From JBLMYQ01 sp050260055 (GTDB taxonomy: Bacteria > Bacillota > Clostridia > Acetivibrionales > UBA4821), in assembly GCA_050260055.1 (NCBI GenBank), contig JBLNBO010000033.1, forward strand, positions 1 to 64,000: DNA of 64,000 nucleotides, written 5' to 3'. This document shows positions 26,208 through 34,455 of the stretch, piece after piece. The notes beneath the pieces are model-generated. The model saw only the letters and a list, made by a program, of their open reading frames with translations, made no database searches and was not told the DNA's origin. How positions within the stretch are numbered: position 1 is the first letter of the stretch; each line of letters opens with the position of its first letter. The translations under genes and the position numbers were made by a program.

Positions 26208-26272
26208 AAATAAAGCAATAAAAAAGGAAGCAGAGCGTTAAATACTCTGTTTCCTTTTTTATTGCTTTATTT
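26208..26272 (+). terminator. Long intrinsic terminator after the DUF1292 pair
   Basis: AAATAAAGCAATAAAAAAGG (26208 onward) pairs with its complement up to 26272, with one internal mismatch and a GTTAAATA loop. Confidence 0.85.
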
Positions 26273-26322
26273 AAAATTGCCGTAAATAATCAGTAATGTG
26301 CAGATTATTACATCACATTACA

Positions 26323-26445
26323 TAAAATCGTTAAAAGCAAGCAGTACACGGCGCACGAGGCGAGAAGCACGGAGCATATATCTGATATGTGAGTACTTCG
26401 AGACCGATGTGCAACACAGTAATGCGAAGCTTATCACGATTTTTA
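26323..26445 (+). repeat. Dispersed hairpin-forming element, copy D
   Basis: The 123-bp copy is bounded by TAAAATCGT and ACGATTTTTA; the last bases are the fba stop codon. Internal stems are GCAC/GTGC and GAAGTAC/GTGCTTC. At the same places copy A has GTAC/GTAC and GGTGTGC/GCGCACC, so bases change on both sides while pairing is kept. The GC content is clearly above the flanking spacer. Confidence 0.88.
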
Positions 26446-27372
26446 AGCTTTGCCGTTGCAGCCCAATACATCCACCAACTTATGCTTAACCATCTGCTTT
26501 ATTGCTTCTCTTGCAGGTTTCAAGTATTGTCTCGGGTCAAAATCAGAAGGATTTTCTGCAAAATGCTTTCTTATTGAAGCTGTCATTGCAAGCCTTAGGT
26601 CAGTATCGATATTTATCTTACATACAGCCATTTCACCGGCTTTTCTCAGCATTTCTTCCGGAACACCTTTTGCTCCCGGTAAATTTCCGCCATATTTATT
26701 GCAAAGTTCAACGAACTCAGGCAAAACGGTTGAAGCCCCGTGAAGAACAATTGGGAATCCTGGCTTCATTTTTTGGATTTTTTCAAGTATATCAAATCTT
26801 AGCTTTGGCTCGCCCTTGAATTTATAAGCTCCATGGCTTGTTCCGATTGCTATTGCAAGCGAGTCACAGCCTGTCTTCTCGATAAATTCTACTGCCTGTT
26901 CAGGGTCAGTATACATTGCATCAGCTGCAGATACATTTACATCGTCTTCTACTCCGGCAAGTTTTCCAATTTCAGCCTCTACAACAACTCCTTTTGAATG
27001 TGCATATTCAACAACTTTCTTTGTAACAGCAACATTCTCATCAAACGAATATTTAGAACCGTCAATCATTACAGAGGTAAATCCTCCGTCAATACATGAT
27101 TTGCATACTTCAAAATCTTCACCGTGGTCAAGATGAACACAAATATCAAGACCTGTATCTTCAATTGCTGCTTCTATCAATTTCATTAAGTAAACATGCT
27201 TCGCATATTTTCTTGCTCCTGCTGAAACTTGAAGAATAAGCGGTGCCTTTTCCTCCATTGCGGCCTCGGTTATTCCTTGAATTATTTCCATGTTGTTCAC
27301 ATTAAAAGCTCCAATTGCGTAACCACCTGCGTACGCTTTTTTGAACATTTCGGTTGAAGTAACTAATGGCAT
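26443..27372 (-). CDS. fba: Class II fructose-bisphosphate aldolase
   Basis: This zinc enzyme splits fructose-1,6-bisphosphate in glycolysis. The 309-aa chain has the class II metal ligands in HLDHG near residue 80, VEAEIG near 130, GTSHG near 178 and VLHGAST near 210, followed by the NIDTD substrate loop. AAGGAG precedes the ATG. It appears to be a single-gene unit. Its stop codon is the start of repeat copy D. Confidence 0.95.
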   Translation of the reverse strand: MPLVTSTEMFKKAYAGGYAIGAFNVNNMEIIQGITEAAMEEKAPLILQVSAGARKYAKHVYLMKLIEAAIEDTGLDICVHLDHGEDFEVCKSCIDGGFTSVMIDGSKYSFDENVAVTKKVVEYAHSKGVVVEAEIGKLAGVEDDVNVSAADAMYTDPEQAVEFIEKTGCDSLAIAIGTSHGAYKFKGEPKLRFDILEKIQKMKPGFPIVLHGASTVLPEFVELCNKYGGNLPGAKGVPEEMLRKAGEMAVCKINIDTDLRLAMTASIRKHFAENPSDFDPRQYLKPAREAIKQMVKHKLVDVLGCNGKA

Positions 27373-27518
27373 TTGTTTTCTCCTTTCACACTTTTGTTTT
27401 ATTTTAGTTATTTTTTAAATATTTATTCCTATTACAAGTTTCATTTATTTAAATTGATGGATATCAATTATTAAGCAATAATAATTATAACTTAATCGAG
27501 AAAAATATTCCAGCAAAA

Positions 27519-27544
27519 AAAGAGCACCCATTTGGGTGCTCTTT
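27519..27544 (-). terminator. Intrinsic terminator of the TerC-like gene
   Basis: AAAGAGCACCCA and GGGTGCTCTTT form a tight 11-bp stem with a short loop. A run of T follows on the minus strand. It lies 5 bp after the stop. Confidence 0.9.
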
Positions 27545-27548
27545 GAGC

Positions 27549-28268
27549 TTACGCTTTAGAAAGCTGTTTTATCTTTAGTGTCAACCATCTTGCCTTTAGT
27601 GTCAGCCAGCATTTCTGCCAGTCAGTATTAATGACACCATAGAGAATTACCAGTCCTGCTGCTACCAATGCTGAGTGACTATACTGCAGTAAATTGACGT
27701 AATTGTTGATGTATTGATCTGATACAATCATTCCAATACCAGTATACGCAAGAAGCGCTGCAGCAATGTAGATAACCGGCGGGAACCACTTCAATGCCTT
27801 TTCACCGAGATATACCAAACCAAGAATTATTGGGATATTGCTCAGCAATCCGAGGACTAAGAGCAGAATATTTCCTTTTGCCAAAACTACTAAAGCTATT
27901 GTGTTATCTAATGACATCCACAAATCGCCAAGTATTATTGTCATTATTACGGAAACCATTACCGCTTTTCCTTTTGACACTGAAGTATCTGCTGTCATTT
28001 TAAGTGTTAGCATAATTAATATTATGCCTCCGATAAAGCTTAGCGGGAACCTACTTAAATCGACCGCCTTAGATAGCACGACTGCAAAAAGCAATCTCAG
28101 AATTATTGCTCCGGATATTCCGGCAGATATTGCCTTAACTGCATCTTTCCTTTCAAGACCGTTAGCAGCCATAAGCAGTACCGCAGCATTATCAAATGCA
28201 AAAGCCGCGTTTAAGGCCAGCATTTGAAGCAAAGTAATAATAAAAATGCTACACCCTCCAGGGTCCAT
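27549..28268 (-). CDS. TerC/YjbE-type integral membrane protein
   Basis: The 239-aa protein has about seven membrane helices. The two family signatures AFDNAAVLLMAA (near residue 25) and SLDNTIALVVLAKG (near 120) carry the conserved D-N pairs. TerC/Alx/YjbE proteins export manganese or act in metal stress, but the substrate here is inferred only. No yybP-ykoY manganese riboswitch is evident upstream. The ATG at 28268 is preferred over the TTG at 28286 because GGGGA lies 7 nt before it. The C-terminus carries a short direct repeat WLTLKxxWLTLK. Confidence 0.75.
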   Translation of the reverse strand: MDPGGCSIFIITLLQMLALNAAFAFDNAAVLLMAANGLERKDAVKAISAGISGAIILRLLFAVVLSKAVDLSRFPLSFIGGIILIMLTLKMTADTSVSKGKAVMVSVIMTIILGDLWMSLDNTIALVVLAKGNILLLVLGLLSNIPIILGLVYLGEKALKWFPPVIYIAAALLAYTGIGMIVSDQYINNYVNLLQYSHSALVAAGLVILYGVINTDWQKCWLTLKARWLTLKIKQLSKA

Positions 28269-28512
28269 CAAACCATCCCCTTTCAAATACGTCCTTTATG
28301 AGCAACATCTTTTTTCTAGTTAATCCACCTCCAAAAATATATTTTTTCAGCTTAATGTTCTTGTTTTTCCCAATAGGGAAAAAATGTAAGGAAATATTTT
28401 TTTATATACAATATTACTATATTATTTTATATTCTAAATTTCAACCTCATTCGGATATATTTTACAGGAAAATAACACAACCTTATTGGATATTAAAAAT
28501 TAGCAAAATGAA

Positions 28513-28541
28513 AAATGAGAGAATTAACTTTTCTCTCATTT
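28513..28541 (-). terminator. Terminator overlapping the end of speB
   Basis: AAATGAGAGAA pairs with TTCTCTCATTT. The speB stop codon (28536-28538) is in the arm. Confidence 0.75.
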
Positions 28542-29414
28542 ATTTGCTCCCCACGCTATTATCGCTTCTCTAATTATCTTAGCTCCTAAGACTGCCGTCT
28601 TTCCACTAGGGTCATACGGCGGCGAAAATTCCACTAAGTCAAACCCTATAACATTTAGATTCTTCATCATTATAATCGCCTTGAAAACTTCTTCAGATGT
28701 ACACCCTCCAGGCTCCGGTGTGCCTGTCCCATCTGCATATGCAGGGTCAACAATATCAATATCCAGTGTTATATACACAGGGTTGTCTCCTATCTTAGAA
28801 ACGACCTCTTTTATCGGTTGAATCACCTCAAAAGGATAAAATTTGGTGTTCTTTTTGGCATATTCAAATTCTTCCCGTTCGCCGGAACGGATTCCAATCT
28901 GATATATATTTGAAGGGTCAATAAATTCGCAAACTCTTCTTATAACAGAAGCATGTGATAGCTTTTCCCCGAGGTATTCCTCTCTCAAATCCGAATGTGC
29001 ATCAAGATGTATTACTTTTAGCTGGCTGCCATACTTTTTGTGAGCCTGCTTAATGACTGGCAGAGTTACTAAGTGCTCGCCGCCAATAAACAATGGGAAT
29101 TTATTATCAGAAAAGACCTCTTCCGCAATTTGCTCAATAAGACTTAAACTGTTTTGGATATTTCCAATATGCAGGTCCAAATCTCCGCCGTCATAAAACA
29201 ATCTATCTTCCAGACTTTCTTCCTGCTGGAAGCTGAACATTTCAAGGCTGATTGATGCTTCTCTGATTCTTTGCGGTGCAAATCTTGAACCAGGTCTAAA
29301 ACTGCTTGTCCAATCCATTGGCGCCCCTATCATTATGGTTTTAGCATCCTGATAATTATCAAGGCTGCCCATATATCTTAATGGAAGGAATCCTTGGCCG
29401 TCTCTAATTCCCAT
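28536..29414 (-). CDS. speB: Agmatinase SpeB (ureohydrolase)
   Basis: SpeB hydrolyses agmatine to putrescine and urea. The 292-aa protein carries all manganese ligands of the ureohydrolase family: GGEHL near residue 110, HLDAHSDLR near 135 and LDIDIVDPAYADGTGTPEPG near 215. It sits 27 bp after speE with an AGAGGT ribosome binding site, so the pair is an operon for putrescine and spermidine. An arginine decarboxylase gene is not in the window. Confidence 0.92.
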   Translation of the reverse strand: MGIRDGQGFLPLRYMGSLDNYQDAKTIMIGAPMDWTSSFRPGSRFAPQRIREASISLEMFSFQQEESLEDRLFYDGGDLDLHIGNIQNSLSLIEQIAEEVFSDNKFPLFIGGEHLVTLPVIKQAHKKYGSQLKVIHLDAHSDLREEYLGEKLSHASVIRRVCEFIDPSNIYQIGIRSGEREEFEYAKKNTKFYPFEVIQPIKEVVSKIGDNPVYITLDIDIVDPAYADGTGTPEPGGCTSEEVFKAIIMMKNLNVIGFDLVEFSPPYDPSGKTAVLGAKIIREAIIAWGANK

Positions 29415-29441
29415 AATTTAATAATACCTCTCATTGTTAAA

Positions 29442-30269
29442 TTACTTAATCAAATTCTCGACAAACCTAGGAAGAACAAATGCGGTCTTAAATATCTGCG
29501 GTGTAAAATATTTTGTTTCTATTTCGGGAATATCCTTTTCACTTACTTCCAGAGGGTCATATTTCTTTGAACCCATTGTAAATGTCCATAATCCTCCCGG
29601 ATAAGTTGGTACAACAGCAGTATACAATCTGGTTATCGGGAAAATTGAACTTATATCCTGGAAAACTCTTGGAATCAATTCTTGATTAAAGAAAGGAGAT
29701 TCAGTCTGTGCAACAAAGATTCCGTCATCTTTCAAAGCTTCAGAGATTGACTTATAGAATTCCTTACCGAATAAACCGACAGCCGGACCAATTGGATCTG
29801 TAGAATCAACACAAATTACATCAAATTCATTTTTATGTTCTTTTATGTATTTGATACCATCCCCAATACAAACCTCTGCTCTTTTGTCTGACAAGCCGCA
29901 GCTAATCTCGGGAAGATATTTCTTGCATGCTTCAACAACCATACCGTCAATTTCCCCTAAAATAGCCTTTCCTACTGAGTCATGTTTGAGGATTTCTCTT
30001 ATTGCTCCACCATCGCCGCCGCCAATTACAAGAACCTTTTTAGGATTTTTATGCGTGAAAAGCGGAATATGTGTTATCATTTCATGATATATATATTCAT
30101 CTACAATATTTGTTTGAATTATACTGTCAAGGGTCAGCATCCTTCCGAATTGCTCTGTTTCTATTATAGCAATATCCTGATATTCACTCTTTTCATGAAA
30201 AAGCACTTCTTTAGTTTTGCATGAAATTCTCATTGATGGTGTTTGTTCTTCGGTAAACCATAATTCCAT
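29442..30269 (-). CDS. speE: Spermidine synthase SpeE
   Basis: SpeE transfers aminopropyl from decarboxylated SAM to putrescine. The 275-aa protein shows the tetramerisation N-domain, the Rossmann motif VLVIGGGDGG near residue 80, the catalytic region DSTDPIGPA near 155 and PTYPGGLW near 220. The ATG at 30269 is 8 nt after GAGGGAG; the GTG three codons earlier touches that site. It is the first gene of speE-speB. Confidence 0.94.
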   Translation of the reverse strand: MELWFTEEQTPSMRISCKTKEVLFHEKSEYQDIAIIETEQFGRMLTLDSIIQTNIVDEYIYHEMITHIPLFTHKNPKKVLVIGGGDGGAIREILKHDSVGKAILGEIDGMVVEACKKYLPEISCGLSDKRAEVCIGDGIKYIKEHKNEFDVICVDSTDPIGPAVGLFGKEFYKSISEALKDDGIFVAQTESPFFNQELIPRVFQDISSIFPITRLYTAVVPTYPGGLWTFTMGSKKYDPLEVSEKDIPEIETKYFTPQIFKTAFVLPRFVENLIK

Positions 30270-30349
30270 TGAAATCACTCCCTCTAGTTTAGTGTAAAAT
30301 TTAAAGTTTAAAATTAAATCTTCTTTAACTATAAACTTTCAAACTAATA

Positions 30350-31348
30350 TTAAAAGATGTTTATTATTATATAGCCAATCATTGATAAGTAGAAAAATCC
30401 GCTGAGCATTAAAACATAAGGTGACATCTTATTTTTAAACTCAAGCATTATATAGTTCATTAATGCCGATAATATTGAAACCAATGCACTAAACAAAGCT
30501 ATATTGTTCAATTCCCACGATGTAAACAAAAGTCCTACGGAGACAGGTATACAGCTTTGGAAAACCATAGCGCCAGTTATATTTCCAAGTGCAAGGGTAT
30601 CCTTTTTCTTACCTATCCAAATAACACTGTTAAACTTTTCAGGAAGCTCTGTAGCAATAGGAGCCAAAATCAGAGACACTATCAAAGGTGAAATATTTAT
30701 AAAGTGAGCTGTAGATTCCATCGCTTTTACAAAATATTCAGCACCAATAATTATACCGGTCATTGCGACAGCCAACTGCAATAGTATTACTCCCATACTT
30801 GTATTACATTTTAAATATTTAGCAAAAGTAAGTTCTTCAAGCTCATCATCGCTGTGGCTGTCGCGTTTTGATGTGAGATACACATAGTATGCATAGGCAA
30901 GAATTAAAAATACCGAGACACCGTAATGCACCGTTCTAATTTTTATAAAGCTTGCCGATATAGCAATAGAATAAACAAAAATAAAGAACATTATATCTCT
31001 GCCGATTATCTTTGTATTTATATTCATTTCGGTTGTTCTTCTTTTTCCAGAACTATAAAGCACTACCGCAAGACCAGTAATAAAAAATGCTAACGTACTG
31101 AGCATGAACGGAGCTCCGGCAATTGCCCCAATACCTACCTCAGCGCCTTCGGCACTTCCAGAAAATATTGCTATCAGAGGAACTAGGGTTTCAGGAAGGC
31201 ATGTCCCCACAGCTGCAAATATGCTTCCTACAACACCTTCTCCAACCTTAAGCTTTTTCCCAAACCATTCAATCGCATTGGTAAATAGTTCACAGCTTAT
31301 AAGTATAACTATTAAGCTAATAACAAGAATAATTACATTGATAAGCAT
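30350..31348 (-). CDS. Sodium/calcium exchanger family membrane protein
   Basis: The 332-aa protein has about ten membrane helices and both alpha repeats of the CaCA superfamily: GSIFAAVGTCLPETLVPLIA near residue 42 and SLILAPIATELPEKFNSVIW near 225, each with its acidic E in a polar helix. Cation specificity cannot be read with certainty. The two halves are separated by a charged loop (KRDSHSDDELEE). GGGAGG precedes the ATG. It appears to be a separate gene upstream of speE on the same strand order. Confidence 0.85.
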   Translation of the reverse strand: MLINVIILVISLIVILISCELFTNAIEWFGKKLKVGEGVVGSIFAAVGTCLPETLVPLIAIFSGSAEGAEVGIGAIAGAPFMLSTLAFFITGLAVVLYSSGKRRTTEMNINTKIIGRDIMFFIFVYSIAISASFIKIRTVHYGVSVFLILAYAYYVYLTSKRDSHSDDELEELTFAKYLKCNTSMGVILLQLAVAMTGIIIGAEYFVKAMESTAHFINISPLIVSLILAPIATELPEKFNSVIWIGKKKDTLALGNITGAMVFQSCIPVSVGLLFTSWELNNIALFSALVSILSALMNYIMLEFKNKMSPYVLMLSGFFYLSMIGYIIINIF

Positions 31349-31419
31349 ATTTCCTCCCCAAATGTATTTTTTCTACAGCCTGTCTACATTATATTTCTGA
31401 TAAGCTCTTAAAATTCATT

Positions 31420-32136
31420 CTATTTAAATATTTTTTCAATGTCTTTTTTGGCTAAATACTTCCATTTTCCCAAAGGCAGGTTTCCAAGCTCCAATTGTCC
31501 TAATGCTGTTCTTTGCAGAGCAATTACATTATGTCCAATGGCTTCGCACATTTTTTTGACCTGTCTGTTTTTTCCTTCATGGATTACTATTTCAACAATA
31601 CTCGAAGATTTCTTTTTTGCAACTAATTTAATTTCTGCAGGCGCAGTAGTATAATCTTCAATTTTTAGTCCTCTCTTGAATTTAGACATTTCTGCCGAAT
31701 CAGGAAATCCTTTAACCTCTGCTATGTAAGTCTTATTAATCTTATGTTTCGGATGGGTAACCTTATATGAAAAATCGCCATCATTAGTAAGGATTATTAA
31801 TCCCGAGGTATCCATATCAAGCCTTCCAACCGGAAAAACCCTTTCTTTTATATCCGTAAGCAAGTCCATAACAAACGGACGGTTAAACTGCTCCCGTGCA
31901 GTAGTAATATATCCTTCAGGCTTGTTCAACATAATATATATATTGCCATTCCGCTGTTCAATTACTTTTCCGTCAACGCATACTTTATCTTTGCCAGGAA
32001 TAACCTTGGTTCCAAGCTCAACGACTACTTTTTCATTTACCTTGACTTTACCTTGAAGTATGAACTCTTCACTCTTCCTTCTGGAAGCAACACCGCAGTC
32101 AGCAAGGTATTTTTGAAGTCTTATTTCTTCATTCAT
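31420..32136 (-). CDS. rluB: RluB/RsuA-family rRNA pseudouridine synthase
   Basis: The 238-aa protein has an N-terminal S4 RNA-binding domain (1-60, RLQKYLADCGVASRR) and the RsuA-type catalytic domain with GRLDMDTSGLIILTNDG near residue 100, whose Asp is the nucleophile, and EGKNRQVKKM near 190. In Firmicutes this protein modifies 23S rRNA near position 2605. AGGAG lies 8 nt before the ATG. The assignment to RluB rather than RluE/RsuA is by length and S4 domain. Confidence 0.88.
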   Translation of the reverse strand: MNEEIRLQKYLADCGVASRRKSEEFILQGKVKVNEKVVVELGTKVIPGKDKVCVDGKVIEQRNGNIYIMLNKPEGYITTAREQFNRPFVMDLLTDIKERVFPVGRLDMDTSGLIILTNDGDFSYKVTHPKHKINKTYIAEVKGFPDSAEMSKFKRGLKIEDYTTAPAEIKLVAKKKSSSIVEIVIHEGKNRQVKKMCEAIGHNVIALQRTALGQLELGNLPLGKWKYLAKKDIEKIFK

Positions 32137-32221
32137 TTATTTTCTCCTAATTAATTTTACCTTTCCAACGGTAATAAATGGGTTGCAGTATTGTACATTG
32201 TAAACCGTTGCGTTAATGCTG

Positions 32222-33187
32222 TCAACTGCCAGCAATAAACCTCTGTTCCGGATTCTTTTCGAAATAATCAAGCCAATAATACATATCATTTTCTACAGGT
32301 TTTTTCCCTCTAGCTCTTATTCTGGGCAATCTCAATAAATTCCGGCTCTTATCAAAAGGAGAAAATGCCGGATTTGAACCCACCAGCATTATCGCCCTAT
32401 TTTTATACTTAACCCCCTCATATTCTCCTTCAACTACATACTGTGAATACTTTTTTGAAGAAATACCTAGAGGAAGTGCAAGCTCATCTACCACATAACC
32501 AGGTATCAGCTCGGCTGTTTTCTTAACATGTCCACCAATTTCTTGCTCTATCGATTCAGGAGATTTCGCTTTATTGAGATTTATATGTGTCATAGTGTGA
32601 TTCCCTATCTCGAATCCTTTGTCCGCCAGATATTTTAACTTTTGCTCTGATGTCCCTTTCCCAGGGAAAAAACCGGTGTAGTTTATAAAAAATGTTCCCC
32701 TAAGATTGAAATCAGGATGTACCTTATTGAATTCTTCCATGATTCCAACTGCTGATTTCGGGTTTGCAGTAAGAACACCTTCTTTTTCGATTAGATTGAA
32801 TTGTCCTGCAGTTCCATCATCAAAGGTGAAAATTACCGGACTATATCCGGATGGAATGTCAATTTTGCCATCAATATAATCTTTCAAATTAATAGGCCTG
32901 TAACCCTTGTCATATAATACCTGCAAGTCGTTCTTGAAATTGTCAAAAGAACGGGTCCAATCATCAGTCTCTTTTTCAACAAATCTATGATACATGATAA
33001 TCATGATTTTGCCCATTTGATTGCTTTTTAAGCCTGTCTTGTTTTCTGGCTTAGCATTTAGGTTTCTTTGTGCAGTATTATCACTCTTTTTTCCAGGAGA
33101 CCTATTGCCGCTGTATTGTTTTTGACTTACACTGCATCCTGAAAATAGCATTACTAAGGCAGTTAAAATAATCAATACCCTTTTCAT
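32222..33187 (-). CDS. Lipoprotein polysaccharide deacetylase (NodB family)
   Basis: The 321-aa protein begins with a lipoprotein signal peptide whose lipobox LFSGC puts the lipidated Cys near residue 18. A low-complexity K/N/S linker follows, then a NodB deacetylase domain (about 60-320) with the catalytic TFDDG motif and the metal-binding HTMTH motif. It should deacetylate a cell-surface N-acetyl-sugar polymer. The ATG at 33187 with AAAGGA 7 nt upstream is chosen, because the longer frame would mask the signal peptide. Confidence 0.88.
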   Translation of the reverse strand: MKRVLIILTALVMLFSGCSVSQKQYSGNRSPGKKSDNTAQRNLNAKPENKTGLKSNQMGKIMIIMYHRFVEKETDDWTRSFDNFKNDLQVLYDKGYRPINLKDYIDGKIDIPSGYSPVIFTFDDGTAGQFNLIEKEGVLTANPKSAVGIMEEFNKVHPDFNLRGTFFINYTGFFPGKGTSEQKLKYLADKGFEIGNHTMTHINLNKAKSPESIEQEIGGHVKKTAELIPGYVVDELALPLGISSKKYSQYVVEGEYEGVKYKNRAIMLVGSNPAFSPFDKSRNLLRLPRIRARGKKPVENDMYYWLDYFEKNPEQRFIAGS

Positions 33188-33288
33188 TTGCTTTGTCCTT
33201 TCAAAATTTCTGCAGTTATTATTATACAATATTTTAAAAGAATTAATAAACTTTAAAGCAATTTTTAGAACTTTTTAATATAAAGCAC

Positions 33289-33325
33289 AAAAAAGAAGAC
33301 TGTTGAAATATCAAACAGTCTTCTT
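33289..33325 (-). terminator. Intrinsic terminator of the acidic unknown gene
   Basis: AAGAAGACTGTT pairs with AACAGTCTTCTT and is followed by TTTTTT on the minus strand, 6 bp after the stop. Confidence 0.9.
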
Positions 33326-33331
33326 CTAAGG

Positions 33332-33715
33332 TTAGTTTAATTTATTGGCCAAACTGCTGGCCATGTTATCAATTACCGAAAGCACAACATTATTTTGGTA
33401 ATATTCCTGAACCTTTTCCCGTTCTTTGTCACCCTTAAAGTCTCTCAAAATAAGTTTTCCACTTTTAAGGAAGCAAGGATACAAATCAAAAGCCAGGTTG
33501 TCAAAATCGACTTCAAATTCAAGCAATGGGCGGTCTTCTTCAAAATCACCTTTTACGTCCAAATCATGTTCATCTACGTCCACTTCGAATCCAACCAGGT
33601 ACATGCCGTCTTCAGTTTGAAAAGCTGTTAATACTGCCAGTACCATTATCTCCCCGCGTTCCCGTTCCAAAACCAGGCATTGCATTTCAAAATCAATAGA
33701 TGATTCCATTTCCAT
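33332..33715 (-). CDS. Acidic protein of unknown function
   Basis: The 127-aa protein is strongly acidic, with alternating hydrophobic and D/E residues (FEVDVDEHDLDVKGDFEED) that suggest beta strands, and a helical C-terminus. No family is recognised. GGGGGTAGG lies before the ATG. A short possible leader peptide, starting ATGATCTTG and ending just before that site, is seen upstream. It is transcribed away from the tRNA-Leu gene. Confidence 0.65.
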   Translation of the reverse strand: MEMESSIDFEMQCLVLERERGEIMVLAVLTAFQTEDGMYLVGFEVDVDEHDLDVKGDFEEDRPLLEFEVDFDNLAFDLYPCFLKSGKLILRDFKGDKEREKVQEYYQNNVVLSVIDNMASSLANKLN

Positions 33716-33874
33716 GTTTCCTACCCCCTTTACGTCTTTTTCTTATGCAAGATCATCCCACTCCCAAAAATCAAAGGAAGAAACCATTCACTAAAGAAAT
33801 AAATATTATTATTATTAAGAATTATACGCTTAGCTTGTAAATATTAAAAGATATAATTAAAAATAATTGACTGG

Positions 33875-33903
33875 TTGATTTGTACATTCGGTTGCTGTAT
33901 AAT
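33875..33903 (+). promoter_or_regulatory. Promoter of the tRNA-Leu gene
   Basis: TTGATT (33875-33880), a 17-bp spacer and TATAAT (33898-33903) end 20 bp before the tRNA 5' end. Confidence 0.75.
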
Positions 33904-33923
33904 ATGTTCTGCTAAAAGTTTAT

Positions 33924-34010
33924 GCGAGGGTGGTGGAATTGGCAGACGCGCTAGATTCAGGTTCTAGTGTCAGCAATGACGTAGGGGTTCAAGTCCCCTT
34001 TCTCGCACCA
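33924..34010 (+). tRNA. tRNA-Leu (CAG)
   Basis: The 87-nt gene folds as a type II tRNA. The acceptor stem is GCGAGGG with TCTCGC, the D-loop has GGTGGAATTGGCAGAC, and the anticodon stem CTAGA/TCTAG holds loop TTCAGGT with anticodon CAG at 33958-33960. A long variable arm follows, and the T-arm reads GGGGTTCAAGTCCCC. CCA is encoded. A very strong hairpin begins inside its 3' end. Confidence 0.95.
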
Positions 34011-34061
34011 ACAAAGAAGAGGGATTCAGGTTATACCTGAATCCCTCTTCTTTGTTGGTGC
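34005..34061 (+). terminator. Perfect 27-bp hairpin starting within the tRNA 3' end
   Basis: GCACCAACAAAGAAGAGGG (34005 onward) continues to 34031 and pairs perfectly with 34035-34061 around a 3-base loop. The left arm includes the discriminator base and the CCA of the tRNA. T-rich bases follow. It should terminate the tRNA transcript, but would compete with acceptor-stem folding until processed. Confidence 0.85.
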
Positions 34062-34160
34062 TTTATTAGCATCACGCGCTAGAGTTTGAACCTTTACCTG
34101 TACATCTTCAAGATTCTATGTTAATATTTATTACAAATATATAATAAGGAGTGAAAAGAA

Positions 34161-34343
34161 ATGTGGCCCTTTTTGATTGATTTAGCAGTTACGTTCGGCG
34201 CGCTCTATTTGATAATGTATGTACCTGCTTTATTGTTCAAAGCCAAAACAAAAGTCTCACTTCCATTTGGATATCAGAAGACAATGGCAATAATTGCGGG
34301 AGCTGTCGCATTATTAATAAATTTGAATAGACATTTAGGATAA
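34161..34343 (+). CDS. Small two-helix membrane protein
   Basis: This 60-aa protein has two hydrophobic segments (about 4-25 and 41-56) separated by a basic loop. No family is recognised. AAGGAG lies 9 nt before the ATG, which makes translation credible. It stands alone between the tRNA and the acyl-CoA synthetase gene. Confidence 0.65.
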   Translation: MWPFLIDLAVTFGALYLIMYVPALLFKAKTKVSLPFGYQKTMAIIAGAVALLINLNRHLG

Positions 34344-34455
34344 TTACAAATCTCTAAATATTTCCTTATAAATATATACATTTTTAATAAAATTTAGTAA
34401 AATTAACTAAATCTTATTTCATATTGTAAATCATTTCAATTGGAGGAATTCTATC

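Noticed and set aside
28364..28383. Hairpin TTTTTCCC/GGGAAAAA upstream of the TerC-like gene, considered as part of a manganese riboswitch
   Set aside because: No conserved yybP-ykoY core could be found in the leader, and the stem lacks a T tail in the gene's direction.
28298..28573. Plus-strand frame of 91 codons between the TerC-like gene and speB
   Set aside because: It has AT-driven composition (many F, I, Y), no ribosome site, and runs into speB on the other strand.
32166..32210. CAACGGT/ACCGTTG inverted repeat between the deacetylase and pseudouridine synthase genes
   Set aside because: The loop is long (31 nt) and there is no T run. It is not similar to the 122-bp element family beyond a few bases.
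34074..34100. Possible second, decayed tRNA gene after tRNA-Leu
   Set aside because: Only a 10-base match plus a T-loop-like heptamer in inverse orientation; no cloverleaf can be formed. It is mentioned under the tRNA hairpin finding only.
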